Assembly (NCBI GenBank): GCA_015680685.1
Contig: MNCI01005623.1
Span: 1,093,441 to 1,157,440 of the forward strand
DNA length: 64,000 bases
Direction: 5' to 3'
Source of the DNA: Gnetum montanum
Lineage: Eukaryota > Streptophyta > Gnetopsida > Gnetales > Gnetaceae
Part shown: one piece after another, positions 33,315 through 45,129 of the stretch
Position numbering within the stretch: the first letter of the stretch is position 1
Layout: each line of letters starts with the position of its first letter
The notes under the pieces: model-generated
Database searches by the model: none
Seen by the model: only the letters and a program-made list of their open reading frames with translations
What the model was told of the DNA's origin: nothing
Program-made: the position numbers and the translations under genes

Positions 33315-35205
33315 ATGAAACACCACCAATTTTGTTCTCTTGCAGTTCAATGGTAGATTTTTCTAAGTGTCAAAACTTGTGTAAAAATTTTCTAAGTCTA
33401 CTAACACTCTATAGTGTAGACATTATAGCACATCTCAAGTCCTATTTTTGTAAAATTTTTCTAAGTCTACCTACTACGCTCTCCAGCATGGCCAATGTAG
33501 CACACACTTCCATGACTAGTCTACATAAATGTTAGGTAAAAAGTAGTCAAGGGTTGCTTGGGATGGACCAAATAGTTTGGCAAATTTTTTATCTCTTGGA
33601 CTATTAAGCTCGCTACACTCTCCAACATACCCAGCTTGACACATGTCCCAACTACCAATTCACCCAAGTACGAGGCTAGAGTTTGTCAAAAGTGCTCAAG
33701 ATGGAAAAAATAGTGTGCCAAATTTTCTATCCCTTAGTTTTCATGCTCTACTGCACTGCATGATGTAGCAAGCTTGACATAAGCCTTTGGGCCCAATTTT
33801 GCGTAAGTGTTGGAAAAGGATCTATCAAGCTAGCTCAACATGGAAGATGCATTTGGCACATTTTCTGACTTCTGAGGCTATTTGTCCTACTACACCCTAG
33901 AGCATGATCAACATTGCATGAAGAAACATTGCAAATTTCATCAAAATTTGACAAAGTATTGATGCTACACTCTACTACACTTTGTAGCGTAGCCAGCATG
34001 ACAGGTGTGACAAGTCAAAATCTGCAAAATTTCACTAAGTATTCATGCTACGCTCTATTATGTAGTGTAGTGTAGCTAGCTTGACACATAGAAAATGCCT
34101 CTGAAAGCCTCCAAAAGCCTCCAGAACTTGGCATCAACCTTCATCTCAACTTTGACATCCCTCTGATGGCCAAGATTAGTAGTTTGCATTTCTTTATCAT
34201 CCCCCATTGACCCTCGAAATTGTCCCTATGCTTGACCCTACTTGGAAGAGGGAAAGATGTAGTCCCAGAGCGTAACCTCTAAGTTACATTTTGTTGACAC
34301 TATTTGTAGGTATGTGGTAGTCTCTCAGACTCTGGCACATGCAGTTTGGGTAGTGTGGTCACAGTTCAGCAATCTCTGGATTCCCGTTCCTATCCTACAT
34401 AGTGTAACACTTTGTTACAAAGAGTGTAACATGTCAGCGTGACCAGTCTATCCTCATGCCATGTGGCACCCATGCCACGTGGTGCCTGATCCTTGTTTCA
34501 AGCCAAACCTAGCCCTATAAATACCCTAATGTTTAGCACTTTAGGGGTTGCCAAAACATAAGAGCATTGAGCATTTAGGCATTTCTAGCATCTCTGCTAC
34601 TCTCACACTTGAGCATTTGAGCTTGACACCTTAGCAAGTACCATGACGCAGTCTTCCCTTGCACCGGCAAAGTGTGATTACAATCAACCTAGTAGGTCCA
34701 ACCTCCCTTACATCTATTAGCACCATGTTCTAGATGTCCTAGAGACTATGACTGCACTACTATGCTGCCATTGTACTGATCTAACATCACATAAGATTTT
34801 CACATCCTATTCAAGCAAATGTTATGCTCCGTGGTTTCAGGGCAATGCATTTCTCTACTCCCAAAATTTTGTTCCATTTTCTTTCTTAGCATTTCTTCTA
34901 ATTTCTGGTATAACTCTTGAATTTTTTTTGCTATCAATACACATTCACACATTTACTTTACTATTTTCTAGGCCAAGACTCTAGGCTATGCTCTTGCTTA
35001 TTGTCATGGCTTCCATGCTTAATGCTCTATAAAATCCTTTTAAAAATGGTTATTTTTATGCCATGTAAGTCCCTGTCTGATTGACTAGACTATTTAGGGC
35101 ACCTCATTTCCATTTTCCTAGAATGAACCTCACATGGATTCGAGGTTAGGCTATATGCCTGAGGACCTCTCGGTGTTCTAGCCATTGATATTTTTTGATG
35201 TCATA
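33315..35205 (+). mobile_element. Element C 3' LTR
   Basis: Direct repeat of 18883-20748, starting TGAAACACCACCAATTTT, TATAAATA at 34516-34523, ending ..TTTGATGTCATA. It is followed at once by GAGTG, the copy of the 5 bases at 18878-18882. Confidence 0.9.
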
Positions 35206-35210
35206 GAGTG
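35206..35210. repeat. Target site duplication of C (GAGTG)
   Basis: GAGTG also stands at 18878-18882, directly before the C 5' LTR. Removing one copy and the element leaves the antisense exon in frame. Confidence 0.8.
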
Positions 35211-38112
35211 GTGTAGGACTTATGATTAGCTTGATGAGGAGTGGGCTAGTGGTGAGCCCAATCTCGAGGATTTGCTTTTGCCACCACCTTCATCCTACAT
35301 ACCATTTCTTCTGAGTAAGCATCTATCATTTTTACTTGTATGCTTGCTCACATGTGCACTTATTGATTTGCCTTTAGATGATTTTAACATTATTTTTGCC
35401 TATGTTGTAGCTACAGTTGCTTTAAGAGAGGTGATGGTGGTTGCCATAGGCTGCAATGAGGCCATCCTCATCATGAAATATGGTGATGTGGAGGGTGCAC
35501 AACATTGGTTATGCCATTAGGCCTCAAAGGCATTGACCAGTTAGCTCACATGTGCTAGGTTGATGGACCTATTTTTGGCCTTTAGCTTAAGCATTCTAGT
35601 GGCCAAAATGGTCACCATTGTAGACTCCTTTAGTAGTGATGTCTGTTACTTTGTCATCTGCGTGCATGGAGTGAGGGTAGTTCTGGACCTTAACAAGGCC
35701 TTCTTTATTGAACTCTTTGGCCTCTCCACTAATGGCCCATTGGTTGTTGACAAGGTCAACAGAGAGGTGGACTATAAAGGAGAGATCAAGGAGTGGTTGG
35801 GAGCCACTTGATCTCACAAAGGCATCCCGATCAAAGGTGTGCATGTGCATGAGGTTTGGGAGATTTACCCACTCTTTTGTGCTCATGTATTCCCAAAGTT
35901 TCTCTTCCAAGGGAAAATTCTTGGGGTGGAGCAAGTGTGGGTGATGAAGGACGTGCTATAGAAAGGAATGAGGTTCAACTAGACCTCTTATGTCACCACC
36001 GAACTACACGTAGAGATCATCAGGTTGCACTACAACCTCCAAGCAAGGTCTCATGTACACTTCATGTTCTTTGTAGCATATATGTGAAGGTTTGAGGAGC
36101 TCCTAGTGGTTTAAGATAGTAGGCAATGGATAGTGCAAGAATATGAGTAGCTATCTAAGCTTTGGATAAAGCACATGTTCACAACCACTCACTCATAGGA
36201 CCTCCCCAAGGAGATCAATGAGTCATACTCAGTGACAGCCAAAGATCACCTAGAGTGGTCACACTATTCCCATGATAGTGTAGGCAAGTGTTCCCTAGTT
36301 GTTATTGGGGATGTGAACAAGGCCAACTACTACATTGTGGAAATGGTAGTGCCCTCCAAGGAAAAGATCGAGAAGCCACACCTAGTGGAGGAGATTGCGC
36401 CTGTAGTTGTACAAGCATGTGTTAAGAACGTCCACCTCAAGATCCCAAGCTTGTGCATGGATGTTGTAGGTCAGTATATGTATAGATGCATTTGTTTTAT
36501 ATTTTTATGTTTATATTTGTAGTATTTTTTACTATGCTATGCTAATGCTAAGATGTTATGTTTGTAAATTAGGTAAGAGGGCTATTGATGTGGTAGTGGA
36601 AATAGTAGTAAAGATGGCCTCTTCTTAGGCTAAGGAGGAGGTGATGCATAAGGAGGCACTAGAGAAGGCCATAGACACCCTTCACCAGTTTGAGGCAGAG
36701 GGGCTATTTTACCCTGATGAGGGTGATTGTTCTAGCCTCTTTGATGGTGTGTAGCTAGGAGAACCCCCTGCTCTCATACCTGAAGGCTTGCTAGGTAATT
36801 TCCTTTAAGCTGCCATCTATTGTTGATCTTTTTCTCTTACATATTTGGTTGTTTAGTTTTTTGCTTAGTGTAATGTTGGGTTGCAGCCTCAGATGTACTT
36901 GCTGGTATTCTACCACCCACATCTACCTATTACATGAAGTCGTGGGTAAAAATGTTGGACAAGTTTACCTTCATGGAAGGAATTATGGAGGATATGGTAG
37001 ACTACCTATAGTAAGTGGATCCTGAGCTTGATATGCATGTTGCCATTTTTATTTTGTTGCTTTATCAATTCCAATGCCTAGTTTGTGGCTAATGTTGATT
37101 TGCTTGTTGCATGCCAATAGGCTCTAAGCTTTGTTGGGATCTGAACCAAGTGGCTAGAGTAGGTGCCATTTCCAAGTACCCTCTCGAAGTGGAGCAAGTG
37201 CCTTACCGTGTGTATGTGATAGCTAGCAAGTGCATGATTTCCTGCATGAAAGTGTTATGGATCTATAGGTGCTCAAATTAGCACTTATGGAAATGCATGG
37301 ATGAACTTCAAGAGAGAGTGTCAAGCCAAGATACAAAGATCAAGGACCTTTAGTCTTGATATGACTTCTTGGTGGCTCAATCATGGGGAGATAGTACTTG
37401 GCATATTGTAGAGATCGACTATGCTAGATACTAGTTGGCCATCTGAGCTAAGAATGAGGGCACCTGGGAGATCATTGAGTAGTAGCTACAGATTGATTTT
37501 CTTGTCTAGAAAAATCATGATTGGAAGAATTTTAGTGCTAAGGTGTGTATGTGGGGACACATGTAAAAGAACCATAAACACCACTATAAGTGTGAGTGAA
37601 ATGCATATCTTTAGTAGCTCAAGAAAGAGTCCATCGACCGCTGTTGCCTTGAGATGTTTGTTGAGGCAATTGGTGAGAGATGAGCCTTTGAGATATTTGT
37701 CCATCATACAATGGTTAGTGATTCCCTAGAGAGGGAGATTGTTATGCCCTCAGTGAAGTCTTTGTTTGTCACATTTTCCATGATGCCACTCGCATGGACC
37801 ACCATGGACAAAGACAAGGCCCTTGTAGGAGTTGACTTTGGCTAGGAGGATTGGATGCAGCTCTCTAAGGTTGAGATCCTCCAATATTTGGAGGGCCTTG
37901 ATAGCTTGCATCTAGACATGGTTGATGTAGGACCCTCTTAGGTTAGTTTTTTGTGTTATATTATGCTATTTGTGTGAGGTCGCATATTGTACACTTTGTT
38001 ACAGGTCTATTTTTTTTTGTTGCATTGTTGATAGGCACTAGAAGATACTATAGGCCCCAGTAGTGTAGCAAATGAAGATGAACCTCCACACCCACCTAGT
38101 ACCACTGGTTGA
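35211..38112 (+). pseudogene. Antisense multi-exon gene of element B, 3' part (exons 2 to 7)
   Basis: Exon 2 continues to 35314 (GEPNLEDLLLPPPSSYIP). Intron 2 is 35315-35377. Exon 3, 35378-36469, encodes AYVVATVALREVMVVAIGCN, NKAFFIELFGLSTNGPLVVD and KCSLVVIGDVNKANYYIVEM. Intron 3 is 36470-36572; exon 4 36573-36794 (KRAIDVVVEIVVKMASS); intron 4 36795-36886; exon 5 36887-37010 (STYYMKSWVKMLDKFTFMEG); intron 5 37011-37120. Exon 6 to 37941 is coiled-coil-like and frame-broken (CMDELQERVSSQDTKIKDL). Intron 6 ends at 38034. Exon 7 ends at TGA 38110-38112 (EDEPPHPPSTTG). All introns are GT...AG and frames join at introns 3, 4 and 6. The family is unknown to me. Confidence 0.65.
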
Positions 38113-38324
38113 GCATATCCTAATGTAGCATTGCTATTGGACATTCTTGCATTTTTTGTTTATTTTTGCTCTATGGTACTGATGAATATGCTGTGTATAA
38201 TTATTGATATAAGATGCAGTGGACGTTTTTCTATATGGAATGTATGATGTGTAGATTGTTGCATTTATTTGTTATGTTTGATGCTAATGATGTGATGGAT
38301 TGATTATGATTAGGTTATAGCGAT
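38113..38324. other. 3' flank of the antisense gene
   Basis: AT-rich, no frame. It probably holds the polyadenylation region of the antisense transcript, but no clear signal stands out. Confidence 0.4.
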
Positions 38325-38500
38325 TTCTAGTTTTAGGCCATTTTGGGCTGTGTGTGTAGATAGCATGTTGATAGTTTTAGGCCATTCTAGGCCCCAGTGA
38401 TAGTTTAAGGCCCTTTTGGACTATGCAATGAAAAGGAGATCACCAATTTTAAGCCATGGTGGACGATGTGATAGTTTAAGGCCTTTTCAGGCCATGGCAT
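38325..38500 (-). repeat. Element B: TTAAACTAGCA-type repeats after protease
   Basis: On the minus strand GGCCTTAAACTATCAC and GGGCCTTAAACTATCACT occur in about four diverged units. They mark the protease-side border of the antisense cassette, opposite the copies at 16085-16170. Confidence 0.65.
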
Positions 38501-39720
38501 TTTTGTAATTTTTAATTTTATGATTTTATGCATTTTAAACTTAAGAAAGTGAAAATGTAAATTAAGAAAAACTACACAAACAAAAGAAAAAAAATGCATA
38601 ATGAGGAAAATAATGCAAAAATGCATACAACAAAGCTAAACATAAAATGCAAGAAAAATGCAAACAATCAAAGTATGTAGAAGTGGGGGTAGGCAGACAC
38701 CTATTGCATGTTGGACTAAGGGGATGCCTTAGTCATGTAATTTCTTCCTAATCCAATGTGGATTAGGGGGTGCATAAGGCCTAGATGATATGATGTAGTA
38801 CTTACCTTGACCTTCATTAGCTATGTCGAAGGGAAATTCTATCCAAAAAGCATCCTTTGAGAGGTTAATGTCTCTCATTGTTTCCTCAGGTTAGTCTACC
38901 TTGCACGATTCATCCTTATCCTTCACAAGAGGCATGTCATTGGAGAACTCCACCTCTAACCCTTATTAGTGTCAATGTTGCTAATGGTTAGAGGGGCTAC
39001 ATTAACACCATAGATGATAACCTCTCCTCCTTTGTATGGAAGGTGGATTTCTTGGTGGATAGGGAAGGAGACAGCTCATAGCTAGGCTAACCAGGGCCTA
39101 TCCAAGATAAGGTTGAAACCTAGCCTCTTCTCAATCACAATGAATTTAGTAGTGGTGGGGAATTGCTCCCCTACCAAAAAGGCTATCATGACTATTCCCC
39201 TTACAAAAATGCATGAACTGCTGAAAGATTTTAGGCATGTTGTCTTTGTTGGTTTGATTTGGTCAGCAAGATCCAACTTGTCGATGACTATGTATGGGAT
39301 GACATTGGTTGCCACCTTGTCATCGACATGCATCTTATGAATTCTGCACTACCCCACATAGATTGTGATAAACATTGATGTAGTAATAACTTGACCATTC
39401 TCAGGGTCCACCTTGATCACCTCATCACAAAATTCCAGGGGTGTTGAACTTGATTCCTATAGGGGAGGAGGTAACATCATAGCATGGATGGACTATTCAT
39501 CTATTGGGATGTCGTCCATGATTGGAATGGAGGTCAACATGTGAACTAACACTTTGTGGTGGGTGGAGGAAGTCATGATCAAGTTGTATAGGCTTAGTGT
39601 TGTATTTTTTTGTTTTAAAGCTTATTTGACTTATGCCAATGTGTCAAGGAAGTCCTTTGTGCTATCTGCTATTTTGTTGCTAGCCTTCATCTTCTCCATG
39701 TAGTCTAGGAGATGAATCTC
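38501..39720 (-). pseudogene. Element B: protease region (decayed)
   Basis: Minus-strand frame 39333-39082 holds the retropepsin: MHVDDKVATNVIPYIVIDKL, then FNLILDRPWLA. The catalytic DTG/DSG place reads DDK, against DDR in C. Upstream, VIKVDPENGQVITTSMFITI matches C's VDPKKGQVTTTPMFIMIRMG. Downstream to about 38770 a decayed acidic tail corresponds to C's 24610-24894. 38501-38760 is non-coding. Not functional. Confidence 0.8.
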
Positions 39721-40940
39721 TCATGGAGGAGACTTGGAATTTTCTTGCCTTGCTTGTTTTGGAGCCTCAATGATTTGTTGTTTTTTTCTTGTTGTGGCCT
39801 TCTCGGTTGATTTGGCCATGGGGATAGAGGATAAAGGGATGGGCTTTAGCGGGCATAATGCCCTTTTCTCATGATTTTGCCTAAGCATTTGATCAGTAAG
39901 GCACTCATTGGGCCTTCTAGGTTGCCATCTTAATTGCTTGTTTATGTTACTTGTAGGAAGAGGTCTTGGGTAAGTAGGGATCAATGCATTGCCCACCACC
40001 AAACCCTGAGCAGGTGGCTTGGCATTGCCCACTATGCTAGAGCTAGCCACCTTATTGTTGTTGGCTAGGGCCCTGGGTGGCTTGGCCATTGGTTTGGCAT
40101 TGGTTGGCTTAGCCTCATTGGCCACCATTGCTACAGTTGTGGTTGCTTGCTTACCCTTGTCTTTGTCTTTTCTTCTTTGTGTGTAAGTTTTATAGGCTAT
40201 GTAGGCTAGGTTCTTTTTTTCCTTTGTGACATCCTGAATGCTCTTCACTTGAGTGAATTCTTGTCTTAAGGATTGTGGGGCAAGGTAATACAACTTTGAC
40301 TTAATGAAGTCTTTGACTACACCCTTGAAAATGGCTAGTAGGTGTATTTCCATAATGGGCTTATAGATTTCATTGAGTGATGCACTCCATTGTTGAATGA
40401 ATTTTTACACAAGCTCCAAGTGGCCTACTTAACTTGCATCAACTAATCTAGGGTCACCTTAGGCTTCAAGTTATACTTGAAGCATGTGAAAAATTGGGTG
40501 AGCAACTCCTCCAAAGAAGAAATGGAGGCCTTGGAAAGCACAAGGTACCAATCCAATGCCTTGCTGATCAAGGAAATAGAAAATACATGGATGATTATGC
40601 ATGTCCACACCTACAGTAGAAGGCATTCTAACTGGAAGGTCACTAGATGAGCATTAGGATTTCCTTCACTATTCTATTTGTTGAATTGGGTAATGGGACC
40701 TTAGTGGGTAGTGGAAATGGTGGAAACATAGGACTAATTTGATCATTCTGGTAAAAGTCCATCACATGGATGATTTTAGAGTAGATGGCCTTGAGCCTCT
40801 TGACCTCTTCAGTTAGAGTTTGAATGAGTTGAAATGCTTGATCTAGATCCAAGGTGGTTGCAGTGGATTGCATAGGTTGTGCTACCTACTATCTTGTTTG
40901 GGTGGCACATGACCTGACTATAGGTTATGTGACCACACAC
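39721..40940 (-). pseudogene. Element B: gag (decayed)
   Basis: At 40873-40643 KIIHVMDFYQNDQISPMFPP matches the gag start of C. After a frame change the open stretch 40353-39721 (about 210 codons) has LLAIFKGVVKDFIKSKLYYL and LRQEFTQVKSIQDVTKEKKN, a basic linker (TQRRKDKDKGKQATTTVAMV) and Pro/Ala/Asn-rich sequence. The zinc knuckle seen in C at 23255 is not found, so a segment between gag and protease seems deleted. This is the longest open frame in the window. Confidence 0.85.
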
Positions 40941-42113
40941 AATGCTTATTGTGTGGGTTATTCCATGGACACAACACCTGGCCCCCACCATGTATTTTTG
41001 GGTTGGGCCATTGTGAAAGGTGTTGACATGATAGGCAAGACAAATGATGCTTGAGTTGTATGCAGTAGAGGAATGTGTAGGGTGTGCACATAAGGTTGCA
41101 TAGGCACAATGGTTAATGGTATGGAAGGTTGAACAGGCTATAAAGGTATGATGAAGGGTAGGTTGAAAGGAAGGCTAAAAGAAAGTGCAACATCCTAGCG
41201 TGCTTATTGTGTTTGGTGGGTCACCACCATAGGCATGGACCTAGGTGGTGACACATCGCTAATGACTATCTCCAAGAAGACAAATGAACAAGATAGTGGG
41301 GGAATGAAAATAAAGGTTCGAGGTCAAAATGAGGTGTGGAATGAGTTGTCATGCTTGAATCGAGCTTCAAACTCATCTTGCTCCTCCTATAAGGGCTCCT
41401 CATACTTCATTCCTATCTCATGCCCAAAGCTTTGGATGAGGTTATTCAACATCCATTGGTAGGGCTTTGTGAGTGGAATGAATTCCATAGTAGAGGGGAA
41501 GTATTCCTTCTCGTTTTGATGTATAAGCTCAAAACTATGTTTGGCTTCCATTTCTTGGTGGTCTACATACAAACCTACCAAGATAGGACCTCTAGGAAGG
41601 TCAATCTAGATTTATTTCTAGGACAAGACCTCTAGAAAAGTTAATCTAGATTTCTTGCTGAACAGGTTGGAGACAACCATGCTTGAAGCAAAGATTAAAG
41701 GTTTCCCAGGATTCATGATGCAAAAGGAGGAGATGCAAAAGTTACTACTGGCGAAAGGTAGAAAGAGGCTAACTTTGCTAACTAGAAGATGATTAAGTGC
41801 CAAAATGTAAAAAAAAGGGCTAAGTATAAAACTACTAAAAAAATGGCTAAGTATAAAAATGTAGAAAAATAACGAAGTGTATATTGCTGAAAAAATGGCT
41901 AACTCTTGGACTACGATTAGAGTCAAATATGCTCACTATGCTATGAGCTAACTACACTCTCTTGAGTGCCCAGAATTTGGCTAAGTGTAAGGTATACGCT
42001 CTGGTATTATCGAGCAGGGTTCTAGGGGAATTGACAACTGGGACCAATCTACACTATGGTGTAGAGAGCACACAAGGTAATAACCAAGGGAGGTTGAAGA
42101 AGGAAATGGTGAA
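40941..42113 (-). other. Element B: leader between primer site and gag
   Basis: No domain recognised. Short frames on both strands are not supported by likeness to C's leader. 41580-41650 contains a short internal duplication (GACCTCTAGRAAGGTCAATC type). Confidence 0.45.
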
Positions 42114-42132
42114 GGCCCTTCTTCTAGCACTA
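42114..42132 (-). promoter_or_regulatory. Candidate primer binding site of B
   Basis: Minus-strand TAGTGCTAGAAGAAGGGCC, about 21 bases after the LTR; related to C's site at 20754 but further from the LTR. Confidence 0.45.
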
Positions 42133-42153
42133 GAAAACTATAGCAACTAAAAA

Positions 42154-43824
42154 TGTTAGAGGCTGGAACAATGCATCGAGAGGTTCACAGTCATATAGCT
42201 TTGACCCCATGTCCACATGATTACCTATTGAAAGTTGAGGTGGGATGCCCAAAATAGTCTTATCGATCAAACTAAGACTTATGAGGTGTTACACTAAAAT
42301 GAATGGTAAGGGTTTGCATGATGTTTGCAACATCCACAGTGTCAACTAGGGTGAGCATAGTTGAGGTTTCTGGTGCAAAATGAGGGTGAAAACGAGTGAA
42401 TACATGCAAAAAATGGTGAGAAATGCAAGTAAAATGTTAAAATGAGGGAGAAAATGCTAAAAATATGTAGGATGTGAGTGAGAAAGAAAGTGGCATCACC
42501 CCAAACGAGGGGAGCATAGTTAACTAAAAAGAACAGGTGAGGAGGTACATGGTGTACAAACAAGCATAGTAGGTAGCATAGTCATAGTCTTAGGATGTTT
42601 GGGCTATGAAAACTAACATCCACCATGAAGTCTAAACCTACTGTGTTGGTCACCACAATGTCTTATGGGCTACAATGGTCTACAAGGTGCAACGGTGCTA
42701 TGGTGGTGTGCAATGATGCCAAGTGCTATCCCAAAGTTCACCAAAATGCCAAGTGCACTCAGGTGCTAGAGTGCTTTGCATGCAAGTTTGCTAGATGAAC
42801 GCTTCAAAATACCAACCCATAGAATGTGGAACATTGGGGTATTTATAGGCCTAGGGATTGCGCAAATTGCAGATCAAGTACCATGTGGTAGAGGGGTAGT
42901 TGAGACTACGCTAGCCCCAACTATGCTCCTACTAAAACAAATGGTGTTCTATTGGTGTGCTCTAATGGACCCTGTGAGACAGCCAAACTATGACTACATG
43001 CTAAGAGTACATGTGCAAGTGCCAAACAAACCACAATGTACCTAAAAATAATGCAAAATAGTGTAGTTTTGGAGACTATGCTCTAGAACTATGCTATCTG
43101 CTCTCTCGAGTGGTGTTGAGTGTAGTTATAATTTTGGGGGCAAATGAGGGGTGTAAACGAAATGAAAATGATCTTACTTGTTGAAGAAATGTTGGAGCTG
43201 AGATGAAGGTTGGTGTTGAGTTTTGGAGGCTTCTAGAGGTAGTTTTTCTTAACTATGTTGACTATGCTTTAGAGCATAGTTCAACAATTAAACAAATTTT
43301 GCAAAAACTATGTTCCAGTGTAGACTATGCTAACTATCCTCGAGAGCGTAGTTCCAGTAGTGAGAGTGTAGCCTTGATGCTTAGAAAAATCTAGCAAAAA
43401 CTAATGTCTTCATGCATGACTACACTAACTATGCTTTGGAGTGTAGTAGGGACTATAGGCTCAGAAGTTAGAAAATATACCAAACTATTTCTTGCACACC
43501 AACCAAGCCTAACAACTTTTGCCTTGACACTTAGGAAAATCTAAAAAACTAGCCATTCTTGTGAAAACTACTCTAACTATGCTCTAGAGCATAGTCCCAG
43601 TAGTGAGAGCATAGTCAAGACACTTAGAAAATTTTTCAGCTACTATCAACACTTAGAAAAATCTTGCAAATTTGGGCCATTTGTGTCAACTACGTTGACT
43701 ACACTCTGGAGCATAATCCCAATAGTAGGGAGCATAGTCTCAACACTTAGAAGAATCTGCCAATTTTTTACACTTAGAAAAATTTGTGGTTGAAACTTGG
43801 AAGCCCAGATTTGGTGGTGTTTCA
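42154..43824 (-). mobile_element. Element B 5' LTR
   Basis: 1671 bp, matching 8911-10557. On the minus strand it starts TGAAACACCACCAAATCT at 43824 and ends ..CCTCTAACA at 42154. TATAAATA (minus) at 42840-42847. The U3 array at about 43230-43790 repeats the palindromic words, with a perfect 20-base copy at 43576-43595. Confidence 0.85.
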
Positions 43825-44400
43825 CCTTTCAACATGGAACCTATGTGACCTTGTTACCCCTCATGTTACCCCCTGGGATTTGTGAGCTTTTGGTTTCTAC
43901 ACTACCCTCCTGGGGTCCTGAACTCCTAGCATGGAGTACTTTGGTAGCCAAATCCTTTACATTTCTCAACCACACAATAGTGACCAAAATTATAGATCTT
44001 AAGCAATGGTAGAGGAGGTTTGATAGCATCAAGAGTGGTAGGACATCTGGATCATGGGGTTGATTGCATCAAATTCAACATACCCTAAACCCTTGTCAAA
44101 GTGAATCCCTTTTTCTCTCCCATAGGAAACATTTGTACACATCCCTTGAACTTATTCTTTATTTTATTTAATAAAGATTTAAGATTTTAGTTTGTGTGTA
44201 GTTTTCAGTTGCTTTTTGGTTTTTAGATCTGCATTCTTCCTTGGCATTATTCATTTTTCATTTTGTAAGTCCTTGGGTGATCTGCCATACCATCCAAGGC
44301 ACCTTGTATCCTATTTTTTGGAGGCCTTGGGGATTTAGGATTCAAGCTATGTGCATTGAGATTTTTGGTTTTCAAATGACTAGATTTTTCAATCACTACA
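43825..44400 (+). mobile_element. Element A 3' LTR, right part
   Basis: Directly follows B. The region 44268-44400 matches the last part of C's LTR: CCATCCAAGGCACCT, GGGGATTTAGGATTCAAGC, GTGCATTGAGATTTTTGG. It therefore completes the LTR begun at 8013. The end is near CACTACA at 44400. The short + strand frame at 43797-44012 is within LTR sequence. Confidence 0.7.
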
Positions 44401-45129
44401 ACATTGATATGATTAATGAGAAATATTCTCATAAGAATAAATAAAGAAGGCATGTAAAGCATAAGCCTAGGATTTCTAAGTTAATTTATAAATAACATTT
44501 CACATCCACAATGATAAGAAAAGCTAGCTAAGAGTTTAATAAATATTATAAAGTCTGAGTCCAAATGAAATGGAATGAAGCTTTAACAAGTTTTTTATGA
44601 AAAGGTAATATTTTTTAAAAATATTCATATGTCAATTCACAACATGTGTCACCATCCTAACAACCTATTATTCGTAATAAAATACTAAGAAATTAGTAAT
44701 TTCTAATTATATATCAAAAATATAAATAAATCATGTTTTGGAAAAAGACATTAGAAGTTCCCAAAAATAATATTAAATACGAATATTTATAAAAATAATT
44801 TTCAATATATGATAAAAGTTCTTAAATAAAAGATTTATAAAAAGATAAAGCTCAATTAAATTATTTATGACAAGGTTATGAGATCAAATCCTCTAGAAGC
44901 ATAATAGAAGACATATTGAAATTATAACAAGTAAAAAAAAGGTAACTCAAAAGCTATGAAACAATACCAAGAAAAAAAATTTGAAGAATTTAGATCATTC
45001 TAAAAGAAAAAAGGTTATGAGGTTAAAAAAACATGTTCTTATAGTAGTTATTAAGAAATTTCATACATATTATGATTGAAAAACATTTTGTTGGCTTGTA
45101 CAAACTAGGAAATGAATAATTTCTGCTAA
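44401..45129. other. AT-rich flank beyond element A
   Basis: Base composition changes sharply to strongly AT-rich sequence without the words of A, B or C. No gene. It probably belongs to the older minus-strand element H, downstream of its coiled-coil ORF. Confidence 0.5.

Larger units (their letters stand above)
18883..35205 (+). mobile_element. Element C: Tat/Ogre-like Ty3/gypsy element inserted in B
   Basis: Two direct LTRs bound it, 18883-20748 and 33315-35205, with GAGTG on both outer sides (18878-18882 and 35206-35210). In order it holds a primer site, gag, protease, a remnant of the antisense cassette, RT-RNase H, second RNase H, integrase, short repeats, a purine-rich tract and a polypurine tract. 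A hand count over 144 bp around the TATA box gave about 14 differences between the LTRs. C is younger than B because it interrupts it. No open frame spans any whole domain, so it is dead. Confidence 0.92.
8911..43824 (-). mobile_element. Element B: Tat/Ogre-like Ty3/gypsy element, minus strand, containing C
   Basis: LTRs in the same (minus) orientation bound the element: 3' LTR 8911-10557 and 5' LTR 42154-43824, each beginning TGAAACACCA and ending ..CCTCT(G/A)ACA on the minus strand. Inside, reading on the minus strand, come primer site, gag, protease, an antisense multi-exon cassette, RT-RNase H, second RNase H, integrase, a tandem repeat array and the polypurine tract. Element C (18883-35205) lies within the cassette. 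In a hand comparison of 146 bp around the TATA box I counted about 17 differences between the two LTRs, so B is old. No matching 5-bp target duplication is visible at 8906-8910 versus 43825-43829. Confidence 0.85.

Noticed and set aside
8906-43829. Possible target duplication of element B
   Set aside because: GAAAA at the left edge and CCTTT at the right do not match in either orientation, so I do not claim one.
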